From Musa acuminata AAA Group (taxonomy: Eukaryota > Streptophyta > Magnoliopsida > Zingiberales > Musaceae): 64,000 nucleotides of DNA. The stretch spans positions 12,320,501 to 12,384,500 of the forward strand of contig NC_088342.1 in assembly GCF_036884655.1 (NCBI RefSeq), given 5' to 3'. Below the pieces are notes generated by a model, which saw only the letters and a list, made by a program, of their open reading frames with translations, did not search any database and was not told the DNA's origin. Below are positions 45,349 through 56,117 of this stretch, piece after piece. Every line of letters begins with the position of its first letter. Positions within the stretch are counted from its first letter, which is position 1. The position numbers and the translations under genes are program-made.

Positions 45349-48235
45349 TGCTAGTCATAGGTGCTCTGGAAGCCAATCACATGAGTGATGACACATATGA
45401 CATGACATGCAATCTTTTTACCTATTATTATTATGATATTTTCTTATTTTATATTGCTTGTTGTATATATATATTATGATATCCATAAATCTATGCAATA
45501 AGAATCGAATCATGATGAGATCACAATAATGAGACCGATTCACCTATAAATATAGAACATAAATAATCCTGGTTATAGGTTACTCGAGAGGGACATCAAG
45601 ATAATCAGATAGACTTGTGTGTTGTATACTCATCCATATGATGGAGATAACTGGTCTCATAGTTGCTCGTGTGAGGATACTAGGGTTACAGTGCAGGTAC
45701 TCATTGGAGAATGAGTATATTGATTGATCTGCTCATGTAATACTAGATAGTTGATAATAACTCATTGTTAGACAATGATTTTGTTATCCTAGTGGTGTAC
45801 CTATTCCTTAGACTTAAAATTCTAAGGATGTCTTATATGAGTACTCCACTCTTTGATACTAGACTTATAGATTTGGAAGTTCCAGATGTAGTACAACCGG
45901 TCATCGGGAGTGGTAACCAATTTTACGAAAGCTATTGAGTGTCGATAAAGGATCATCTGCTCTCGGTATCATGAGAAAAATATCTTATACATTATTGCTC
46001 AAACAAATCCTTGGCCAAGGTCATTCGAATTAAGAGAGGGAGTTCTTTAGGAGAATCCGATTAGAGCGAGAGTCGAGGAGATATCATATGGGCTTGACAG
46101 CACCATACTCAGTGTACGTATTGAATCTTGAATTTTGATGATGAAACCAATTGATAAAGTAATGATTTAATATGTATTTAAGTGACACAGGACTAGCTTC
46201 AATTAGGAAAAGATAAATCAATTAAAGTAGTGGAATCAAAGGTTAGGCCGGAATGGAACATGTCAGAAGATTAGACATTGGGTCGAAGGTCGATGTGTTA
46301 ACAGAAGGCTTTATGCCATGAGTTCAAGTATTAGGCCAGAAGGATAAAAAATTATGCCAAGAAAATCAGATGTTGCAGAGATTAATATGTCGATTGGGCA
46401 ATTCACCGAAAGAGAGAACGATGCGTCGAAAGGTCGGACGAAGCTCTAAAGGGTCAAAGGAAGCACCGGATGAACTAATAACATACCAGACAATATGTGA
46501 TTCATGCTTGTAATCAATTGTGTCTTGATAGAAGTAGGTTGTAATTGAGTTGTTTTGAACATAATTAAGTCAACTCAATTAGGGGCCCAATGGGCCTGTT
46601 CTGGGGCTAATTTGGGCCCATTAGGAGGCACATTCAATAATCCAAAAGTTGGGTCAAAAGGTGGCACTGCCAGACTACGCGATGGAACCGCTAGAGGCTC
46701 AGTCTCCAAGAGCCCAATCTCCAAGGCTATCAGGCGATGGTACCATAAGACTGGCTAGTGGTACCATCTAGTGTCAATCTGTAGGCGATGGTACTACCCA
46801 ATACTGGTGGTGGTACCACCAATACATTGAAAACCCAAGATAAAACCATTTTGGCTCTAAATTTAAATCCATTTGGGGCCTATAAAAACCTCACTCATCT
46901 CTACTCGATTAACACAGAAATTGAGAACAAAAATTGGGGAAAACACTATTTTAGTCTTGTGAGAATTCCCCTCCTCTAGCTCTAAGTGTTGATTTTAGTT
47001 TAAGAGAGGGGTGAGTTGGTTAAAAAGGTTATCTCCTAAACCCGTGAAAAGGAGAAAAAGGTTATAAGAGGGTAGTTGACCTTTGCCCATTGAAAGAAGA
47101 TCGATAATGGAAGCCGGTGGTCTCAACGGAGGAGGAATCGGGAGTGGATATAGGTCGTGACGATCGAACCACTATAAATTTGGTATGCACGCTCTTTCTG
47201 CTCTTCATTACTATTATTTTCTATTTTAATTATTTATTACACTTACTTCAAGTGAAGCATACTTTCGATATCATTTTCGATACGGGCTTTATCGAAACAG
47301 TTTTTCTAAATCATCGAAGTTTTTCGATAGCATTAATTCAACCCCCCCCCCCCCCCCCCCCTTTCTTAGTGTCAAATTCGGTCCTAACAGTATGGTCTCC
47401 AGGATATTAGATAAGAGACTATAAGTACATAGTAACTGAGAATAAATAGGTCCAAATGATTAAATTCCCCTGTATTATCTAGGGACTACGACGTAGTGGT
47501 ATAGTACGTCCGCAGTCGATAAATCGAGTGAATTATTATGTAGATAATAATTCACTGAGCTAGAAGGAGTTCTGACAGGTATGACTTACGGCCAACTCGA
47601 TATTGGGCCTAGAGGATCACACATATATGGTAGGTATTGCGACGAGTAGAGGTTTGTATATGAGATATCCGTCGAAGTCCCTATCTTATTGGATATCCAT
47701 TAAACTTCTAAATTATTGGATCCTATAAATGAGATCCAATAAGAGCTAATAAGAGATTATTAGATAGAGATCCACTAATCTAAGAGGCTTGGGTAGTTGG
47801 ATAAAGATCCAATACTCAATAGGGCAGGATTCATTAGGGTTAAATTGATAGGGGCCTCTATAAATAGGAGAGAACAAAAGGGCCATAGGCTAGGATTCTT
47901 GGTTGCCACCTCCTATTCTCCTCTCTCTTTTTCCTTCTCAGATAGCAGGTATAGAGATTTGGATAGTAATTTGAGGAGCATCTTCGTAGCTCATATCATG
48001 TGGATCACCGCTAGAGAGGAGGACGCTTGACCTCCTTCATCCTCTCCCATAAATTTGTAGAAATTCAGGGATATACAATCTCCCTAGGTAACACTACTAT
48101 CTCACATGTGGTTTTAAGTTTTGTAGGTTTTTATGCACCAATCTTCGTATGACAATGAACACCTTTTGAGAAATTTGGGATTTTATTTTATGTTCTTCCG
48201 CTACACATGTGATGTCGCCCCTAGATTTCCCTACA
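45349..48235 (+). repeat. TORK-2 3' LTR, interrupted by SIRE-5
   Basis: LTR parts 45349-46121 and 47390-48235 together cover the full Tork LTR, from TGCTAGTCATAGG to CCCTACA. It is clearly diverged from TORK-3. Confidence 0.9.
46122..47389 (+). mobile_element. SIRE-5: solo LTR in TORK-2 LTR
   Basis: From TGAATCTTGAATTTTGATG to GTCCTAACA, 1268 bp. gtat (46118-46121) and gtatg (47390-47394) are the probable target duplication; the first two or three LTR bases seem lost. It has a TATA-like 'cctataaaaacc' near 46880 and a 20-base C-tract at 47342-47361. Confidence 0.88.
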
Positions 48236-49298
48236 CTCCCTACGACTACCGTAGCCACTTTTGTTTCCTCACCTTTTTGCTATTGGCATCGACATAAATT
48301 GCCTCCTAGCCGTGCTCTCAACACTGCCTCCTCCCAACCATGACCCTCATTACCTCCCCTTAGGTCATAACCATAGCTGCTCGTGGTGATGCTTTTGCCT
48401 CCAACTATGCATGCAACGACCGCAACGAGCCCTCATACTGCTCTCGGCATCCACTTCCTTAGTAGCCTCATAGCAATTCCTCACACTCTCAACACAAGCT
48501 TTACAATAGCTATACCGAATAGGGTAGTGCTGATGCCCTTAACTAGACAACAGAAATAAGAGTCAAGGATTACATATCTACAATCCTATGCAATAGCTAC
48601 TGATAATTTATTGAAAGCTCAACTTGAAGCCTTGGAAACTAGAATTGAGAACCGATTGCAAGAAACACTTAATGATTTCAAAAGGAGCATCCTAGAGAGC
48701 TTTAGCAAACTTCAACAAGATGAAAGTTCAAGTCTTATGTTAAACCAACCTAGAGACATAGGAAAAATGAACCAAGAATAGGACACAAACTACCCCTGCA
48801 TGAAGGTGGAATTTCCAAGATGGGAAGATGGAGATTCGACCAGTTGGATCTCTAGGGCAGAAAACATTTTTTGTTTTCACAGAACTCTAAAAGAATCTAA
48901 GGTGGAAATAGCTTCAATCTAACGAAATGAAGATGCAATCCAATGGTATGATTGGTACGAAACCTACCACGAGGTCCTCTCATAGGAGCAATTCAAGAGA
49001 GGGCTTCTCGCTAAAATTCATCAGAATTCTGCAATGCTACAATATCAAAGCAAATTTGAACGATTATCAAATCAAGCTAGAAATTGGTCCGAATGACAAC
49101 CGATGGGAACATTTATTGAAGGACTTAATCCAGATATCTAGTGTAAAGTCAAAGCTTGCCAACCCTACACTATGATAGTTGTAATCTCATTTGCACATTT
49201 GTATGAGGAAAAAATTAGTAGGGAAAATCATCGAAACAAAAGTGACAATGAATAGATAATTAGCAAGCCACCTGTTAGGAATGAGTTGGTACTAAGGG

Positions 49299-49349
49299 GG
49301 GGGGGGGGGGGGGGGGAGGGGAGGGGGTGGGGGGGGGGGGGGGGGGGGT
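49299..49349 (+). repeat. G-rich homopolymer tract
   Basis: About 50 bases almost all G, with single A or T interruptions, at the 3' LTR end of SIRE-6. It is the longest case of the tract found in every SIRE LTR here. Confidence 0.95.
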
Positions 49350-49941
49350 GTGTGAATTAGTGCAGTGGATAAAAACGACGTCAGTTCGAAAAATCTTTAT
49401 TTCGATAAAATCGATATCGGAAATGTATTTAACTTGAAAGCATTCATAAGAGTATAATGAGGAAGTAAAGCAAGTAAGGCAGTTTGTAGTAAAGGTAAAT
49501 TGCAAGAAGTAAATGCAAACCAAGTTTTATAGTGGTTCGATCGTTGTGACCTACATCTATTCCGTTGATTCCTCTTTCGTCGAGGCCACCGATATCCACT
49601 AACGGTCTTCCTTCATTAGGCGAAGACCAACCATCTTCTTACAACTATATTCTCCTTCTGACAGGCTCAGGAAAGAACCTTTACAACTCCCTTCACTCCT
49701 CTCTTAAACAAGACTAACACTTAGAGCTTGAGATGAGTTCTCATAAGATTACAACATCATTTTTATTTCTTTTTCCTCTCAATTCTTGTGTGAGTTAACC
49801 AAGGATGAGAGGGGTATTTACAGGCCTCAAGTGGATTCAAACTTAGAGCTTAAAAGTATCTTATCTTGGGTTTTTCGGGTCTTGGCATCACCACCACCTG
49901 TAACACTAACACTGGGTGGTACCACCGCCTAGTCTAGTGGT

Positions 49942-51549
49942 TGTTGGGAAATCTTGGGTGTGACATCACATGTGCAGCAGAAGAACAGAAAATAAAATCT
50001 TAAATTTCCAAAAATATATTCGTCATCGTGCAAAGATTGGTGAGTAAAATCTGTGAAACTTAAAACTGCATATAGAATAGATTGTGTTACCTAGGGAGAT
50101 TGTATATCCCTGAATCCCTATAGATCTCTAGGAGAGGGTGAAGGAGGTCAAGTGCCCTCCTCTCTAGCAGTGATCCACACAGTAGGGCTGCGATGATGCT
50201 CTTCAAAACTCCAGGCCAATTCTGAGGTGGAGAGGGGGGAGGAGAATAGGAGAGGCAAACAAAAGCTCTAGCCCATGAACCACTGAATCCCTCCTATTTA
50301 TAAAGGTCTCCTATCAACTTAGCCCTAATGGATCCTCCCCTATTGGGTATTGGATTTTCATCCAACTATCCAAGCCTCTTAGATTAGTGGATCTCTATCC
50401 AATAATCTCTCAAGGGCTTTTATTGGATCTCGTCCATGGGATCCAATAATTCAGGGGCTTATTGGATATCCAATAAGATAGGGGCTCCGGTGGATATCTC
50501 ATATCCGAACCTCTACTTATCGTAATGCCTACCATATGTGTGTAACCCTCTAGGCCCAATATCGAGCTGGTCGTGAGTTATATCTGTCAGAACTCCTTTT
50601 GACTCAGTGAATTATTATCTCCATAATAATTCACTCGACTCATCGACTACAGATGTACTAGGCCACTATATTGTAGTCCCTAGATGAAACAGTGGAATCT
50701 AATCCATTGGACCTGTCTGTCCTTAGTTATTGTGTATCTATAGTCCCTCATTCATCTAAAAATCTAGAGACCGTATACCAGGTATGGTGCTGTCAGACCC
50801 ATATAGTTTCTACTCGAGTCTCGCTCTAATCGGATTCTCCCGGAGAACTCTTTCTCTCTCAATCCGAATGACCCTAGCTAGGGATTTGTTTGAGCAAGAA
50901 CACATGAGACATTCCTCTCATGACACTGAGAGTGGATAATTCTCTATTGACATTCAATAGCTCTCATAAGGTTGACTACTATTCTCGAAGACTGGTTGTA
51001 CTAGATCTGGGACATTCAAACCTATAAGTCCGGTATCAAAGAGTGGAGCACTCATACAAGATATCCTTGGTGCCTTAAGTCTAAGGACCAGATACACTAC
51101 TGAGACCATGGAATCGTTGTCTGATAATAAGGTATCATCAATCATCCAGCATTCCGTAAGCGGATCAATTAGTGAACTCATTCTCCAATGAGCACCTGTA
51201 CTATATCCCTAGTGTCTCCACACGAGCAACTATGAGACCAACTACATCCATCATATAGACGGGTATATAGTACACTAGTCTGTCTAATTATCTCGATATC
51301 TCTCTCAAGTAATCTATGATTGAGATTATTTAAAATCTGTGTTTAAAGGCGAATCGGTCTCATTATCATGATCTCATCACGATCCGATTTCTATTGCACA
51401 GATCCAAGGACATCATAATATATACATGCATATATGTAATAGTTAATATAAAGTGATAAATACTAAAATATAATAAGCAAAAAGATTGTGTGTCAAGTCA
51501 TATATGCCATCACTCACGTGATTGGCTTATTGGGCACCTATGACTAGCA
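49942..51549 (-). mobile_element. TORK-4: solo LTR inside SIRE-6
   Basis: 1608 bp, ends TGCTAGTC (51549) and CCCAACA (49942), flanked by a perfect 5-bp duplication gtggt (49937-49941, 51550-51554). The insertion is within the palindromic repeat block of the SIRE LTR, the same block that GYP-2 hit in SIRE-4. Longer than the TORK-3 LTR because it keeps about 100 bp near 50340-50460 that TORK-3 lacks. Confidence 0.94.
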
Positions 51550-52907
51550 GTGGTACCACTGCCTAGCACCCTACCACTAGGTAGTACCATCGCCTGACAC
51601 TTGCCACTAGGTAGTACCACTACCTAATAGTCTCTCGGAGATTGTGTTCGGGCGGTACCACTGCCCAAACTGATGATACTACTGCCTAACATAGTCTCGG
51701 AGATTGTGCCACAACGGTTCCACTTGTTGGGTCACTGTTTAGGCCTTTTCACTTGGTCCAACATAGCCCAAACTTGGGCCCAATTGGCCCCTAATTGAGT
51801 TGGCCCAATTCTAACCCAATTATATGCTAACTATGAATTTTAAGGCATACACTAAGCTAAATAAGTCCGGTAAGTTTAGGTTTCTTCTAGCGAGCTTCAA
51901 ACGATCTTCAAGCGAACTTTCGATGATCTCTCGGCAGTGTTCTAGCGGACTCCCGACAAGCTCCTGAACTTCATGATGATCTTCTTAGTGAGTTCTGATG
52001 AGCTTCTTTGGCAAGCTCCTGGACTTCTCGGTCAATTTCGATAGAAATTTCGATGAACGTCTGAACTTTTGATGAACTCTCGAACTCCCAACGAAATCTC
52101 ATTCTTGACTCCGGGACTTCATTTTTCTTTATGCCTTAAAACCTACTTGTTGTAGTTAATCCTGTACACTTAAAACCTACTTTGATCTAGACAATTATTA
52201 TAAAGCTTGAATCAAATGTTGTCCGACATATCATTGGTTCATCGATACTTCGTCCGATTCTTCGGCGCATCGTCCTCTCTTGCGGCCTATTGCCCAATCG
52301 GCCAGTTGACTTTTGTAACTCTGATTTCCTTGGTGCAATTTCTGATCTTCTTGGCTCGATGTCCGAACCTATAGCCCGAAGCATTTTGCTGATATGTCGA
52401 TCAGTCCTCCAGCCCGACATCTAATCTTCTAACATGTTCCACTCTGGCCCAACATGATTCTTCCTGCTTTTAATTATCTCTCCCTGATCGAAGCTTTCTA
52501 CATCACTCAAAACACAGATCAGATAAAGACTATTAATTGGTTTTATCATCAAAATTCGAGATTCAACACCACCCACCCCATCTATTCCCAACCGAAACCC
52601 TAATACTCGAAGACTAACCCGAGAAGAACTCAAGGAAAGATCAACAAAGGGTTTATGCTGGCACTACGATGAAAAGTGGTGTAGGAAGCACCAATGTAAA
52701 TAAGGGCAACTTTTGATAATTGAACCAATTAGGGAGGCATCAGAAGCTAACAATGTGGACCCCAATCATATGAAGGTATAAATTTTGACGAAAATGTTGG
52801 ACCTATCATATATACAGTGCATGTATTAGCTGGCTACTATAACTTACAAATTATGAAAGTTGGAGGAACATTAGAACATCAGTATATTATAGTTTTGATT
52901 GATACTG

Positions 52908-53216
52908 TGTTAGAATCCCTTTATTTTCTAAGCTTTTGAATAATGATTGTTGAGTTTGTTTAGTTCGGTAAGAGTCAAATAGGGGTTTATTTAATATTTA
53001 TTTATTATTAAGAATCTAAGTCCTGGTGGACTTTAGGTGGAATTCTATAAATAGGGATGTATCTATTTCTTTTCATCAAGTAATGAAATATTATTCAGTC
53101 TTTCAATAAACCTTAGGAGGCTGATCCCTTCGAAGTGACGAAGGAGGCTGATCCCCTCGAAGTGATCATCCTCTTTTTTCTCCTTTCTTCTATGATAAAA
53201 CCCTAGGGTCTTATCA
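52908..53216 (+). repeat. NAG-3 5' LTR
   Basis: TGTTAGAATCCC to GGTCTTATCA, with 'tataaatagggatg' near 53046. Confidence 0.88.
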
Positions 53217-53230
53217 TTTGGTATTAGAGC

Positions 53231-54300
53231 GATGATCCTCGGCGTTCTCGCTATAGTGTTACTATAGATATCGTCATCTCAAACAAAAAAAAAAAAGAGA
53301 AGAAAAAGAGAGAAAGGGTGAAGTCAACAACCACGCATGCTAATACTTCTTGACTGAGAAAGAACCCCTGCTTCCTAGCCAGCAACTACCGCCATCGCTA
53401 TTTCCTCCCCTCTTCACTACCGGCGTCAATAGCAACCACTGCAGCCTAGTCCTCAACCATCGTAGTCGCCGTTGTTTCCTCAATCACCAGCAACCTTCCC
53501 TCCTCGCTGCCCCACCCTGCTCAAGTGAGAGGGTTTACAACCACTATTTCATAGCCAGCGAACCACCCCCCTCGTCGCTTTTACCATCGACGATGCTGCC
53601 CCTGGTCACATCACTATCGCTGCCTCCCCTTAGGTCATAGTCGCAGTCGCTTGACCATCTCTCCTCGAGGTGATCGAAACAAGGCAACCACGACCGTCGT
53701 ATCCATTGCAACCATTGCTGTTTCCTCCCCTATTCGCTGCCGACATCAATAGCAACCATCGTAGCCTAGTCCTCAATAGCCGCAGCTGCCGCTATTTCCT
53801 CACCCGCCCATGATCTCTCGGCATCGCCAGCGCCTCCTTCCACGATATGATAGAAACATGGCAATGCTACCTCCCATCCACACTGTCACAGCCGCCGTAG
53901 TTTCCTCAACCGCCCGTGATCCCTCAGCATCACCAGTGCCTCCTTCCGTGGTGCGACAGAGATAAGGCAATGCTGCCTTCCATCCGTGCTGCCGCAGCCT
54001 AGTCCTCAACCATCGCAGCCACCGTAGTGGTGAGCCCTTGGCGGTGTTGCCCCCTGCCGCACCACCATCGCTACCTCCCAACCCTTAGTAGCAGCGATCC
54101 CTCTATGCAGTGACCACAATAAGCATTGCTGCCTCCCACGCAGCGATCGCAACTATATCTCTACATTCTCGCAGTACCCCTTCACTCCCATAGTGCTGTC
54201 ATTGACTGCATCACAGTAGCAGCACCGAATAGGGCAGTGTTGATGCCCTTTTTCTAACACTAGAAATGGGAGTTGAGATTATAAATTTGCAATCTTACGC
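53231..54300 (+). other. NAG-3 leader, no gene
   Basis: A diverged relative of the NAG-1 leader: an A-run with aagaaaaagag near 53284-53320, then C-rich Ser/Pro-coding low-complexity sequence with an internal duplication of the phrase 'cctagtcctcaa'. No frame looks like a protein gene. Confidence 0.75.
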
Positions 54301-55265
54301 AATAGCTACCAATAACTCAATAAAAGCCTAAATCGAAGCATTGGAAATTAGAATTGAGAGCTTCAACAAGTTTCAATAAGATGAAAGTTCAAGTCTTACA
54401 TTGAACCGATCTGAAGACACAGGAAGAAGGAACTAAGAACATGACACAAGCTATCCACGCATGTATGTGAAATTTCTAAGATGGGAAGATGGAGATCCGA
54501 TCAGTTGGATCTCTAGGGTAGAATTTTTTTTTTCATTTTCACATGTTGATGTTCTAGAGTTCCTCCAACTTTGGGTTAGAGTAGCCGACTAACGCATGCA
54601 CTGTATGTATGATAAGTCTAATATCTTCATCAGAATCTATACCTTCATGATCGGAGTCCACGTTATTAGCTTCTGGCTCCTCCCAAATTGGTTCAATCAT
54701 AAGAAGTTACCCTCGTTTACATCGGAGCTCCCTACTCTATAATGCCAGCACAAACCCTTCGTTAATCTTTACTTGAGTTCTTCTCGGGTTAGTCTTTGGG
54801 TGTTAGGGTTTCGGTTAGGAATATATGGGGCGGGTGGCTTGCTGATCATCTGTTTGTTGTCATTTATATTTCGATGATTTTCCCTACTAATTTTTTTCTC
54901 ATGCAAACGTGCAAATGAGATTGCAGCATTCATAGTACGGGGTTGGCGAGTTTTGACTTTATACCGAATATTTGGATTAAGTCCTTTAATAAATGTACCC
55001 ACCAGTTATCGTTCAAACCAATCTCTGGCTTGATTTAACAATCATTTAAACCTACTCTGATATTCCAACACTGTAGAAGTTTGACAAATTTTGGTGATCT
55101 GTCCATCAACATTCTCATATTCAGATGGTCCAAAGTGAACAAGAAGCCCTCTCTTGAATTGCTCCCACGAGGGTACTCCGTGGTAAGTTTCATACTAATC
55201 ATACTACTGGATTGCATCTCCCTCTAGCTGGATTGAGGCTATTTCCATCTTGGATTCTTTTGGGG
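54301..55265 (+). pseudogene. NAG-3 gag with about 720 bp inverted
   Basis: 54301-54540 reads gag on the plus strand: the start is altered (aatagct), then RMYVKFLRWEDGDPISWISR-like sequence. From about 54541 to 55262 the gag continues on the minus strand and backwards: 55262 is the beginning (KESKMEIAS), then FKRGLLVHF, TSTVLEYQSRFK, and finally FIKGLNPNIRYKVKTRQPRT at 55002-54940. The plus strand then resumes with the protease at 55265. The segment therefore lies inverted in place. Stops are frequent. Confidence 0.88.
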
Positions 55266-55837
55266 TTGTTACAGTTTTGATTGATGCTTGTAGCACTAAC
55301 AATTTTATGGATAGTAAGGTTTCTGATTGATTAGCCTACCACATTGAAGGCTGTGATAAATTTGAAGCAAAGGTCACTGATGGATAAATTTTAACTTGTG
55401 ATAGCAAATGTTTGAAGATAAAATTGACTAAATGTTCGAAGATAAAATTGACTATACAAGGCCAAGAGTTGCTTGTAGACTTTTTCTTACTATCCTGGGA
55501 AGGATTCGAAGTGGTGCTTGGAATTGAATAACTATCAACCTTGGGTAATGTTTCTTGAAATTTTTATAAACTAATTATGAAGTTTTTTATTAATGAAAAG
55601 CAAGTGATTCTAAAAGGAAGACGTGGAATTAAGGTCATAATTGTCACTAGCCATCAGATGGAGAGGGTTCTCAAGAAGACTACAATGACTACTACACCGA
55701 AAGGCCGATCTATTGCTTATACTATCAAGAAGTGGAGATCATACTTACTTAATCAACGGGTTATGATGCGCCACAGATACACTGTGACTAAGTGCTGAAA
55801 GAGAAGCTTCCCAAGGTTGATTTGAAGGGGGAGGAAT
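55266..55837 (+). pseudogene. NAG-3 protease, linker and RNase H tail
   Basis: 55270-55500 encodes protease remnants (NNFMDSKVS, CDKFEAKVTDG), and a 29-bp segment near 55415-55450 is duplicated. 55577-55798 is open: FFINEKQVILKGRRGIKVII and SHQMERVLKK correspond to GYP-2 (YSKEKQVTLHGKRGGDITMI). It then passes through TTTPKGRS straight to AYTIKKWRSYLLNQR, which in GYP-2 lies in RNase H. RT is thus deleted between the two. Confidence 0.88.
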
Positions 55838-56117
55838 TGTTAGGATCTCTTTATTTTCTAAGCTAAGCTTTTGAATAATATTTTATTGAGTTTGTTTAGT
55901 TCAATAAAAGTCAGATTTATTTAATATTTATTTATTATTAAAAGTCTAAGTTCTAATGAACTCTGGATGAAACTCTATAAATAAGAATGTATCTATTTCT
56001 TTTCATCAATCAATAAAATATTATTCAGTCTTTTGACAAACCCTAGGAGGCTGATCACCTAGAAGTGATCATCCCCTTTTCTCCTCTTTCTTCTATGATA
56101 AAACCCTAAGGTCTTCT
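55838..56117 (+). repeat. NAG-3 3' LTR, end truncated
   Basis: It starts TGTTAGGATCTC after 'tttgaagggggaggaat'. Alignment to the 5' LTR stops at 'ctaaggtctt', just short of the expected end. Confidence 0.85.

Larger units (their letters stand above)
29902..48235 (+). mobile_element. TORK-2: degraded TNT1-94/Tork-type copia element holding three nested insertions
   Basis: The 5' LTR begins TGCTAGTCATAGGTGCCC at 29902 and the 3' LTR ends CCCTACA at 48235. Internal sequence is a pol remnant at 30769-30860, 39521-40005 and 44222-45270, collinear with TORK-3 pol. TORK-3, NAG-1 and SIRE-5 are inserted in it. About half of the 5' LTR plus gag, protease and integrase are missing (junction near 30768). 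The outer flanks do not match: GYP-1 on the left, NAG-2 leader on the right, with no 5-bp duplication. The two ends may therefore derive from different insertions joined by recombination. Confidence 0.75.
49273..52568 (-). mobile_element. SIRE-6: solo LTR in NAG-2, itself split by TORK-4
   Basis: Minus-strand LTR from TGTTGAATCTCGAATTTTG (52568) to CCTAACA (49273), flanked by ccacc (49268-49272, 52569-52573). Excluding TORK-4 and its duplication it is 1683 bp. It starts with an extraordinary G-run (49299-49349), the complement of the C-tract. Palindromic GC-rich repeats are at about 49900-49940 and 51550-51680. Confidence 0.92.
48236..52907 (+). mobile_element. NAG-2: remnant of a NAG element (leader, gag, protease start)
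   Basis: No 5' LTR is visible; the leader begins right at the end of the TORK-2 LTR. 48236-48590 is a diverged NAG leader. 48593-49272 and 52569-52907 carry gag: KVEFPRWEDGDSTSWISRAE, FERLSNQARNWSE and HYDEKWCRKHQCK, with many stops and an altered start codon. It breaks off at 52907 in the protease (VLIDT), where the NAG-3 LTR begins. SIRE-6 interrupts it at 49273-52568. It retains capsid coding that NAG-1 has lost. Confidence 0.8.
52908..56117 (+). mobile_element. NAG-3: non-autonomous gypsy-derived element with internal inversion
   Basis: 5' LTR 52908-53216 and 3' LTR 55838 to about 56117 are of the NAG-1 type but shorter (about 310 and 280 bp), with fewer 28-bp repeats. A primer-binding site (tggtattagagc, 53219-53230) is followed by the leader (to about 54300), a gag broken by an inverted segment, a protease/linker and the RNase H tail AYTIKKWRSYLLNQRVMM. 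RT and integrase are missing. The 3' LTR stops a few bases short of its normal end and is followed by single-copy-looking DNA, without a matching target duplication. Confidence 0.88.
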
